Below, piece by piece: positions 1 to 5,114 of a DNA stretch of 7,498 bases (its first letter is position 1; each line of letters begins with the position of its first letter). Below the pieces are notes generated by a model. That model was not told the origin of the DNA and searched no databases. It saw nothing but the letters and a program-made list of their open reading frames with translations. This DNA is from Phycisphaerales bacterium (GTDB lineage: Bacteria; Planctomycetota; Phycisphaerae; Tepidisphaerales; Tepidisphaeraceae), in NCBI GenBank assembly GCA_028288775.1, contig JAQGHP010000047.1:1-7498 (forward strand), in the 5' to 3' direction. Made by a program: the position numbers and the translations under genes.

Positions 1-282
1 AGTGAGGGCGACCTGAAGCTGTTCAAGCAGGCGCTGAACATGATGTTCGAGAACGACCGCTCCGCCGCCCGCGGGCAGATGCGGCCGGTGCGGTGCATCG
101 CCTTCCGTCACGAGAACAAGCTGGGCAACGCCCGGGCCGATCAGCTTTTCGCCCGGGTGAAGGTTGAGTTGAAGCCCGAGTTGAAAACCGAGAAGCGGCC
201 GCCGCGTTCGAAGGACGATTACACTATCACTGTCGCCGCGGGCGATCTGCCCGCGGGCGTGACGGTAGAGGAATGGGTGTAG
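1..282 (+). CDS. cas7c: Type I-C Cas7 (Csd2), C-terminal part
   Basis: This is the C-terminal 93 residues of the backbone subunit of the type I-C Cascade complex. Copies of this protein polymerise along the crRNA spacer. The frame is open from base 1 and ends at TAG 280-282; the true start lies left of the window. Recognisable family stretches are FENDRSAARGQM (residues 17-28 of the fragment), FRHENKLGNARADQLFARV (about 35-53), and the tail DDYTITVAAGDLPAGVTVEEWV. The end resembles other Csd2 proteins and looks intact. The stop overlaps the ATG at 273 of the cas4 remnant, as expected for translational coupling in the usual order cas3-cas5-cas8c-cas7-cas4. The identification is from remembered family sequence, not a search. 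Confidence 0.95.
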   Translation, partial: SEGDLKLFKQALNMMFENDRSAARGQMRPVRCIAFRHENKLGNARADQLFARVKVELKPELKTEKRPPRSKDDYTITVAAGDLPAGVTVEEWV

Positions 283-491
283 CGGTGTATGCCGAAGACG
301 ACCTCCTGCCCATCAGCGCCCTGCAGCACTTGCTGTTCTGCCCCCGGCAATGTGCGCTGATCCACGTCGAGCGGCTGTGGGCCGAGAACTCCCTCACCCG
401 CGAGGGCCGGCACCTGCACGAGAAGGCGGACGGCGGGCGGGGAGAGCGCCGCCTCGGCGGACGCATCGCTCGCGGGCTGCTCCGTGAGTGA
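273..491 (+). pseudogene. cas4: cas4, truncated after about 70 residues
   Basis: This is the N-terminal third of a type I-C Cas4, a RecB-like, Fe-S-containing nuclease that works with Cas1-Cas2 to select and trim PAM-containing prespacers. The sequence LLPISALQHLLFCPRQCALIH is typical, including the first Fe-S cysteine in FCPRQC. Family likeness continues through EGRHLHEKADGG and RIARGL (about base 479), then ends in LRE and TGA at 489-491. Intact Cas4 is about 200 residues, so the RecB nuclease core (acidic residues and QxxxY motif) and the C-terminal cysteine cluster are absent. The ATG at 273 overlaps the cas7 stop; a GTG at 285, giving VYAEDDLLP, is an equally likely start. No cas1 or cas2 follows: the leader-like DNA begins within about 60 bases. 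Confidence 0.9.
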
Positions 492-718
492 GAAAGCCGG
501 GAATGACCGCCACTCGTTATGCAAGCCCGGCGGCTGCACGCCGCGAACCCCCAGCGCACGGCAAATCCCCGACAGGTTCGCGATAGCAGTAAGCCGTTCT
601 TTGGCAAGTAAATACCGGCGCGGGGCCGCGTTCCGGCCCCGCGCGATGCCGCCCGACCGGCCGGCGTTCGCGAGAATGGGAGTTTGCGTCAGTTGCAGCC
701 CCAAGTTATGAATGAGAT
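492..718 (+). promoter_or_regulatory. CRISPR leader-like region
   Basis: This 227-base gap between the broken cas4 and the first repeat holds no credible gene. It lies on the side opposite the degenerate terminal repeat, where the leader should be. It contains an 8-base inverted pair, CGCGAACC at 542-549 and GGTTCGCG at 575-582, and a further TTCGCGA at 666-672. From memory, CGCGAACC/GGTTCGCG elements recur in type I-C leaders, which supports the leader being retained through the deletion. No clear -35/-10 pair could be fixed in this GC-rich DNA. The short open frame 484-711 has no recognisable protein features. Confidence 0.6.
618..644 (+). terminator. Perfect 11-bp hairpin in the leader
   Basis: GCGCGGGGCCG at 618-628 pairs perfectly with CGGCCCCGCGC at 634-644 around a five-base loop (CGTTC). 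It is not followed by a T-run, so it is not a classical rho-independent terminator. It could still stop or pause transcription coming from the cas genes, or shape the 5' end of the pre-crRNA. The structure is directly visible; its role is unknown. Confidence 0.5.
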
Positions 719-2206
719 GTCGCCCCTCACGCTGGGGCGTGGATTGAAACCATGCGTCGGATTCGGCGCGGGAGGCGTCGAGGGGTCGCCCCTCACGCTG
801 GGGCGTGGATTGAAACCAGCAGGACCGCGACGGTTTTTGGGACCCGTTCCGGTCGCCCCTCACGCTGGGGCGTGGATTGAAACCTGCGCCGAGAGCCAGT
901 CGCTGAGCGCGGCGACGTCGCCCCTCACGCAGGGGCGTGGATTGAAACGCCGGGAGGGCGGGGGATGGGTGAGAGGGGTGGGGGTCGCCCCTCACGCTGG
1001 GGCGTGGATTGAAACGCCACCGCCAGCGCCAACCGGCACACGGCCAGGGGTCGCCCCTCACGCAGGGGCGTGGATTGAAACGCCTCGGCGACGCGCAGGA
1101 TTTGATGCACCCGCTGTCGCCCCTCACCAGGGGCGTGGATTGAAACTCCTAAGCCCGTTTCACCCGTCGCCCTTGCGGACGTCGCCCCTCACGCAGGGGC
1201 GTGGATTGAAACTTCGGAGCGGGGCGGGACTACACGACCATCACGCGGGTCGCCCCTCACGCGGGGGCGTGGATTGAAACATGCCGTCGGCACCGGCGCA
1301 CCGGCCAAAGGGAGTCGCCCCTCACGCGGGGGCGTGGATTGAAACATCAGGGCGAGAGAGAACAGCGGGTCGCAGATCAGTCGCCCCTCACGAGGCGGCG
1401 TGGATTGAAACTTGTCCCGCACGACGGAGGGGCGGATCGTTCGCGTCGCCCCTCACGCGGGGGCGTGGATTGAAACCACTCGCACCGGGCGAACACCAGG
1501 CCCGCGATCGTGTCGCCCCTCGCGCGGGAGCGTGGATTGAAACACCGCCGCGATGGGTGCCGCGGTCATCGCGCTGGTCGCCCCTCACGCGGGGGCGTGG
1601 ATTGAAACTGCTCATTCCATTGCTGGACGGTGTCGCCATTGGCGTCGCCCCTGACGCAGGGGCGTGGATTGAAACTGCCCCGCAGGGCGTTATGCCGCCG
1701 CGTCGTGGACGTCGCCCCTCACGCAGGGGCGTGGATTGAAACCCGCTGGTGAAGTTTTTCGGCGCGGACGAGTGGGGTCGCCCCTCACGCAGGGGCGTGG
1801 ATTGAAACTTCGCTGCCATCGTTGCCCTTTTCTGCGGACTGTGTCGCCCCTCACGCAGGGGCGTGGATTGAAACCCGCGGGCGGTGGCGGCGCAGCGCTG
1901 GGCGGACAGTCGCCCCTCACGCAGGGGCGTGGATTGAAACCGCGACGCCAGGTCCGGGTTGCGTGCCGCGATCAGCGTCGCCCCTCACGCAGGGGCGTGG
2001 ATTGAAACGTCCTCCCCGCCGCGTCCGCCGCCGCCTTGCCTGTCGCCCCTCACGCAGGGGCGTGGATTGAAACCACCCGTCGAAGGCGAAGGGGGTCCGA
2101 CGCCAATGCGGGTCGCCCCTCACGCAGGGGCGTGGATTGAAACTGCCGCTCAATCACGATCCGGCTGGTCGTGTCGATCGTCGCCCCTCACGGGGCGGTT
2201 TCAATC
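719..2206 (+). CRISPR. Type I-C CRISPR array, 22 spacers
   Basis: The 32-base repeat starts GTCGCCCCTCACGC, has a variable base at position 15, and ends GGGGCGTGGATTGAAAC, a typical type I-C repeat. CGCCCC (3-8) and GGGGCG (16-21) form the crRNA stem, and ATTGAAAC is the 3' tag. Repeats start at 719, 785, 852, 917, 984, 1050, 1116, 1181, 1249, 1314, 1380, 1445, 1512, 1577, 1644, 1711, 1777, 1843, 1909, 1977, 2042, 2112 and, degenerate, 2180. Spacers are 33-38 bases. Position 15 is T in repeats 1-3 and 5, A in 4, 6-8 and 15-22, and G in 9-14. Repeat 7 lacks G13 (31 bases). Repeat 11 has C14A and G17C, repeat 13 has A11G and G18A, and repeat 15 has C10G. The direction is set by the 3' tag, the cas genes on the left and the degenerate right-hand repeat. 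I noticed no duplicated spacers. Confidence 0.99.
2180..2206 (+). repeat. Degenerate terminal repeat, inverted 3' tag
   Basis: The last repeat keeps GTCGCCCCTCAC (2180-2191) and GGGGCG (2192-2197), losing three loop bases, so a 6-bp stem with a TCAC loop remains. It then reads GTTTCAATC (2198-2206), the exact reverse complement of the normal repeat end GATTGAAAC. No further spacer or repeat follows. Confidence 0.85.
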
Positions 2207-2357
2207 GAGCCAGGCTGGCAATCGCGGCGCGTACCTCCGGCGCGAGCGCGGGCCAGGCGGCTATCAGCGCGGCCAAATCCCGGTCGTGACAAGCGCCGGA
2301 CAAGCGCCGTGGAAAACTATCGAAACGCTCGGGAAAAGTGGGGTTATTGCCCGGAAT
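2202..2357 (-). pseudogene. Possible recombinase C-terminal remnant
   Basis: On the minus strand a stretch reading about IPGNNPTFPERFDSFPRR, then HDRDLAALIAAWPALAPEVR and AAIASLARL, resembles the C-terminal tails I recall from planctomycete proteins, mostly site-specific integrases, that end in a 'DPDLAxLIAAWPxLPxxxRAxILALV'-type helix. Only this tail is visible. The same frame further upstream (above about base 2360) is antisense to the zinc-ribbon remnant and looks meaningless. The remnant abuts the terminal CRISPR repeat and reads into it. The call rests on memory of the motif alone and could be wrong. Confidence 0.3.
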
Positions 2358-2363
2358 GTCGAC

Positions 2364-2798
2364 GTGGTGGGCTTCGAGACTTGCCCGGCCCCGCCGGCCG
2401 GGGTCGAGTGGTACGTGCGGTCCGTCTACGGCATCCTGTACTTTGCCCGGAATGACTACGCCACGGACCAGTCCCCGCGGCCTCTCGCGTGGACGACCCA
2501 CGTGCCACACCCGGTTTTTGCCGGCCCCGTGGTCCAGACGGGCCGCGTCAACTTCGTGGTCGGTCCGTTCAGCATGGGCGGCGGGGGCGGTGCGTGGACT
2601 TGGCACACCGCTACGACCGTGCCGCACTGGTTTCCCGCCGCTTTGGCCACGATCCTCCCGGCCGTGTGGCTCGTGGGAGGTCGCCGCCGGCGGCGTCGGG
2701 CCGCGGCCGGCCTCTGCCACTCGTGCGGCTACGACCTCCGCGCCACGCCCGAGCGATGCCCGGAGTGCGGGGCGGTTCCTATCCCCTCCAAACGATGA
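2364..2798 (+). pseudogene. Membrane zinc-ribbon protein, N-terminus missing
   Basis: The frame ends with a hydrophobic segment (VPHWFPAALATILPAVWLVGG, about 2607-2669), an Arg-rich stop-transfer run (RRRRRR), and a four-cysteine zinc ribbon LCHSCGYDLRATPERCPECG (about 2712-2771), then TGA at 2796-2798. This architecture belongs to a large family of short planctomycete proteins of unknown role. Family members usually begin with an N-terminal transmembrane helix, and none is encoded here. The frame runs open back into the CRISPR array without a plausible ATG after the repeats. The start given is the first of two tandem GTG codons and is arbitrary. The likely cause is loss of the first 20-30 codons when this DNA was joined to the array end. 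A short protein from the GTG cannot be excluded. Confidence 0.55.
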
Positions 2799-2804
2799 TT
2801 TCTG

Positions 2805-2854
2805 TTCTATTGTGCAGACCCACGTTCTATTGTGCAAAACGCTTCTATTGTGCA
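2805..2854. repeat. Three direct copies of TTCTATTGTGCA
   Basis: The identical 12-mer TTCTATTGTGCA occurs at 2805-2816, 2825-2836 and 2843-2854, with start-to-start spacing of 20 and 18 bases, about two helical turns each. It lies between the 3' ends of convergent genes, in the 119-base gap 2799-2917. The rest of that gap is AT-rich around 2871-2902 and shows no terminator hairpin. The repeat could be a protein-binding site cluster, an iteron-like element or a mobile-element end; nothing in the window decides. Confidence 0.85.
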
Positions 2855-2917
2855 AAGCCGCGCTGCCCGATGAAATACCTAAGAAATTAACATTTATATT
2901 CGGTGGTGGGGATGGCT

Positions 2918-3275
2918 TCACGTCGCCCCATTCACCCAGTCGAGCAGCAACTCGATGTGCTCGAAAAGCAGCGGCTTGCTGAAGAACACGTCCGCCCCTT
3001 TCGCCAAAGCCAGAGCCTTGCTCTCGGCGATCGCCGTCAACACCGCAACCCGCATGGGACGCCCCTCGCTGCGGATGCGGTCGAGCACTTGCAGCCCGCT
3101 GCCGTCGGGCAGCGTCAGGTCGGGGATCGCCACATCCTGCCCGTCGAGCATGGCCAGGGCTTGGGCCACGGTGCCCGCCTGACAGACCTCCAGCCCGCTC
3201 CGCTCAAGGAGCACGCACAGGGCGGTGCGGATGAATTCGTAGTCCTCGACCAATAAAACTTTGCGTGCGACTCAT
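2918..3275 (-). CDS. Receiver-domain response regulator, start frameshifted
   Basis: This is a single REC (CheY-like) domain without an output domain. It would be phosphorylated by a histidine kinase that is not in this window. Counting from the valine in VEDYEFIRTAL as residue 2 (TTG at 3253 as residue 1), the acid pair is E3-D4, the phospho-acceptor is D45 in PDLTLPDGSG, the switch residue is T73 in AVLTA, and the invariant lysine is K93 in FFSKPL. All active-site residues are present. The stop is just below 2921. The upstream ATG (3275-3273) has a good Shine-Dalgarno, GAGGAA, and overlaps the previous stop as ATGA. However, it reads MSRTQSFIGRG, one frame off. Removing the single G at plus-strand 3263 gives MSRTKVLLVED, a normal REC start. 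In-frame translation as sequenced could begin only at TTG 3253, which has no Shine-Dalgarno and would lose part of strand beta-1. Either this is a real frameshift or a sequencing error. Confidence 0.8.
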
Positions 3276-4309
3276 GGGTATTCCTCGCCCGCCCGCGCGC
3301 GCCGAAATCTTTCGTCGATGGTAAGGGGAACTACCTTCACCCCCTCGTCGGTAATCTTGAGGTAAATGGTCCCGTTGAATCTGTCGGGCTCGGCGAGAAG
3401 TTTGCGGACCTCCACCTCCTGCCGGTGCTGCTTGCCGTTGGGGGTCGTCCATTCGACCGTCGCGGTGGCGGGCGTGGGCGGCGGGTTCGTGCCAAGCCCG
3501 TAGCTCATTCCCGCGCCCGGCGCCAGGCCCTCGACCGTAAGATGCGAAAAGGGTTCACTCATTTCCCAACGAAGCCCGACCTTGGAAAGGGCCTGAGTAG
3601 TTTTGTTGGCAAGGGCGACACTGGAGGAGAACATGACGTGGCCGTCCGCATCCTTGGGCGGAAAGATGTCATTCGGGAGCGTAGACGGATTCGCCAGCGC
3701 CGCGTGGGTCGGATGGTCCACGGCCGCTTCGTCCCGGCGGAGCATTTCCTCGAAGGTCAGCGCAACCACTTTCACTCCATCGCTGGTGATCCTGAAGAAA
3801 ATGGTCCCGTTGAATTTCTCCGGCTCAGGCACAAATTTGCGGACCTCCACCTCCTGTCGGTGCTGCCGGCCGTCAGGCGTTTTCCACTCCACTGCTGCAG
3901 TGAGGGGTGCCGGAGGCGGGTCGAGCCCAAGCCCATAAATGCCGCCGCCCCCGTTGGGCCCCAGAGACCCTGCCCCGGGATTAGCAAACTGCCCTCGCAT
4001 CGCCCAATGGAGACCGACGCCGGTAAGTTCCTCCGCCGTTTCATTGATAAAAGCGACATGGTACGGCAAGTTAATTCGGCCATCCGCAGTCTTGACTGGA
4101 GGATGGTCGTGAACTCCACCAATGTTACGTTGCACCGTATGACTTGCGGCCGCGCCGGGCAAATCGCCCTGGGTCCGCTTTTGATCTATGGGAATGAGCA
4201 CCCTGGCGCGGGCGAGGGCCAAATGGACGATCAACGCGGCCGCGCCCACGAGCAGGCCACAGGCCGGCAAAATGAACAAAATGATCTTACGATTCCTGGA
4301 TCCACGCAT
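3272..4309 (-). CDS. Membrane-anchored protein with two 145-residue units
   Basis: I do not recognise this 345-residue protein. Residues 1-8 are basic (MRGSRNRK) and about 9-32 form a hydrophobic helix, so it is probably an inner-membrane anchor with the rest outside the cytoplasm. The remainder is two copies of one unit, about 64-195 and 213-342. Paired stretches include VAFINETAEELTGVGLHWAM and VALANKTTQALSKVGLRWEM, QHRQEVEVRKF and QHRQEVEVRKL, and NGTIFFRI and NGTIYLKI; equivalent NGTI sites are exactly 145 codons apart. Each unit has a Gly-rich turn followed by PPP and alternating strands, suggesting a beta-sandwich. The start ATG (4309-4307) follows the upstream stop by about 18 bases with a weak GGGAC site. 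Its stop overlaps the regulator's ATG as ATGA, so the three genes are probably one operon. Confidence 0.8.
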   Translation of the reverse strand: MRGSRNRKIILFILPACGLLVGAAALIVHLALARARVLIPIDQKRTQGDLPGAAASHTVQRNIGGVHDHPPVKTADGRINLPYHVAFINETAEELTGVGLHWAMRGQFANPGAGSLGPNGGGGIYGLGLDPPPAPLTAAVEWKTPDGRQHRQEVEVRKFVPEPEKFNGTIFFRITSDGVKVVALTFEEMLRRDEAAVDHPTHAALANPSTLPNDIFPPKDADGHVMFSSSVALANKTTQALSKVGLRWEMSEPFSHLTVEGLAPGAGMSYGLGTNPPPTPATATVEWTTPNGKQHRQEVEVRKLLAEPDRFNGTIYLKITDEGVKVVPLTIDERFRRARAGEEYP

Positions 4310-4327
4310 AATCGTCCCGCTTTTTGG

Positions 4328-4525
4328 CTACTTGAATTTCACGCCAATGAGTTTCGCGTCCGCTTCCATATCCGTCAGAACTTGCGGGTCGAACCGGATG
4401 GTGGTGTGACCATCTAGGGGATAAGTTTTTTCGTCCGACGGCGGAGCATCAGGCTTTTTGACGGCGTCTTGCTTTAGGATTGGGTTTTCAGTGGCGAACA
4501 CTTTGCCCGCTAACTCGTCGTACAT
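4328..4525 (-). CDS. Small hypothetical protein, 65 residues
   Basis: The frame reads from MYDELAGKVFATENP to a charged C-terminal half ending ADAKLIGVKFK and TAG at 4330-4328. No family is recognised. It precedes the two-unit membrane protein by 18 bases on the same strand, so it is probably the first gene of that operon. The start is doubtful: the G-run before the ATG is too close to act as a Shine-Dalgarno. The frame stays open upstream to 4559 with LLLYLVRFQRG, a hydrophobic stretch that looks like coding sequence, before an in-frame TGA. It may therefore be the C-terminal end of a gene cut or frameshifted at its 5' side, close to the half tRNA. Confidence 0.45.
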   Translation of the reverse strand: MYDELAGKVFATENPILKQDAVKKPDAPPSDEKTYPLDGHTTIRFDPQVLTDMEADAKLIGVKFK

Positions 4526-4861
4526 CCCCCGCTGAAAGCGTACGAGGTACAGGAGTAGTCAACTGAATACACTTGTACCTATTCGATAGTTTCTTATGCG
4601 CTTTATGCCCTAAGAGAACGGTGTTTCCATCGTAAAAACGCCGTATCTCACCCTGTTTTGTGGTTTATGAGACCCCTGCTCTAACCGCTGAGCTATACTC
4701 CCGGGTTCCGCGCGATCGCGCCAGCCCCTGCCGTAATCCCGCGCGGGCGGGAATGCTAGCATTGGCAGGCGGTTGGGTCCATTGGCGTTGGTCGGGGGAC
4801 CGCCGTCGGCGGGCGGAATCTCCGTAGCCCAAGTCACCCCATGCCTTTTATCATCGAGCCC
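4526..4861. other. Gene-free stretch with half tRNA and palindromes
   Basis: No convincing coding sequence lies here. The long minus-strand open frame across it is antisense to the lipoprotein and part of xseA and looks like a shadow. Bases 4560-4650 are AT-richer than the surroundings and would suit a promoter for the minus-strand operon, but no clear -35/-10 pair is visible. The stretch contains the tRNA half at 4662-4702, the 12-base palindrome GCGCGATCGCGC at 4710-4721, and two CATTGGC heptamers 20 bases apart at 4760 and 4780, upstream of the lipoprotein gene. Confidence 0.6.
4662..4702 (-). pseudogene. 5' half of a tRNA with CAT anticodon
   Basis: Read on the minus strand from 4702: acceptor 5' strand GGGAGTA (4702-4696), TA, D-arm GCTC-AGCGGTTA-GAGC (4693-4678), A, anticodon stem GGGGT (4676-4672), anticodon loop CTCATAA (4671-4665) with anticodon CAT at 4669-4667, then ACC. 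After that the sequence stops behaving like a tRNA: the stem would need ACCCC but reads ACCAC. No T-arm (GGTTCRANNCC) or acceptor 3' strand (TACTCCC) follows before the next gene. It is thus a tRNA-Met-like fragment (possibly tRNA-Ile2, which also carries CAT) broken in the anticodon stem, and cannot make a normal tRNA as it stands. Confidence 0.6.
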
Positions 4862-5107
4862 ATGAATACCACGCTGCGCAACATTCTTACCAGGCATTGG
4901 GGGCTCGGAATTCTCATCGGCAGCAGCATCTGCCTGAGCGCCTGTCATCATCACCACGATGATGACCGTCCCCGCGCGGTCATCGTTGACGATCGTGGCT
5001 TTCGCCACGAAGGCTACCGCGACGAGCATGGCTGGCATGGCGGGTACTACGACGAGCGCCATGAATTCCACGACGACCCGCACGAGTGGCATTACGAGCA
5101 CCACTAA
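4862..5107 (+). CDS. Small His/Asp/Glu-rich lipoprotein
   Basis: The product is 81 residues. It has a lipoprotein signal peptide: basic residues early, hydrophobic core GLGILIGSSICL, and a lipobox LSAC with the lipidated cysteine at residue 28. The 53 residues after Cys28 include 13 His, 9 Asp and 6 Glu, starting directly with HHHHDDD and ending HYEHH. This suggests metal binding (Ni, Zn or Cu) at the cell-envelope surface, but that is inference from composition; no family is recognised. The ATG at 4862 was preferred to one seven codons upstream (4841) because it gives a standard signal peptide length; neither has a strong Shine-Dalgarno. Its stop lies seven bases from the end of convergent xseA, with no terminator visible between them. 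Confidence 0.7.
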   Translation: MNTTLRNILTRHWGLGILIGSSICLSACHHHHDDDRPRAVIVDDRGFRHEGYRDEHGWHGGYYDERHEFHDDPHEWHYEHH

Positions 5108-5114
5108 TCCGCCC

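Noticed and set aside
219..607. Minus-strand frames opposite cas7, cas4 and the leader
   Set aside because: They are antisense to a well-recognised cas4 fragment and contain no motifs.
1162..1648. Extra GTCGCC starts inside spacers 7 and 14 just before the next repeat
   Set aside because: Only six to seven bases match the repeat start, which is plausible by chance in GC-rich spacers; they are not true partial repeats.
684..2153. Long open frames on both strands across the array, rich in repeated APHAGAWIET, SPLTQGRGLK or FNPRPCVRGD peptides
   Set aside because: They are translations of the 32-base repeat in different frames. Period and boundaries follow the CRISPR units, with no start signals or folded-protein character.
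2154..2921. 255-residue minus-strand frame as a full gene
   Set aside because: Most of it is antisense to the plus-strand zinc-ribbon protein and lacks motifs. Only its last part (2202-2357) has any family likeness and was kept as a low-confidence remnant.
3425..4417. 330-residue plus-strand frame
   Set aside because: It is antisense to the two-unit membrane protein, whose internal repeats, signal anchor and operon spacing make the minus strand the coding one.
4619..4643. Imperfect hairpin next to the half tRNA
   Set aside because: It has a short stem (three plus four pairs with a mismatch) and a nine-base loop, and no T-run; too weak to call a terminator.
4328..4661. Group I intron splitting the CAT tRNA, with a 3' exon downstream
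   Set aside because: The only T-arm-like string, CGGTTCGACCCG near 4385-4396 on the minus strand, lies in coding sequence and its flanks do not pair; no acceptor 3' strand was found.
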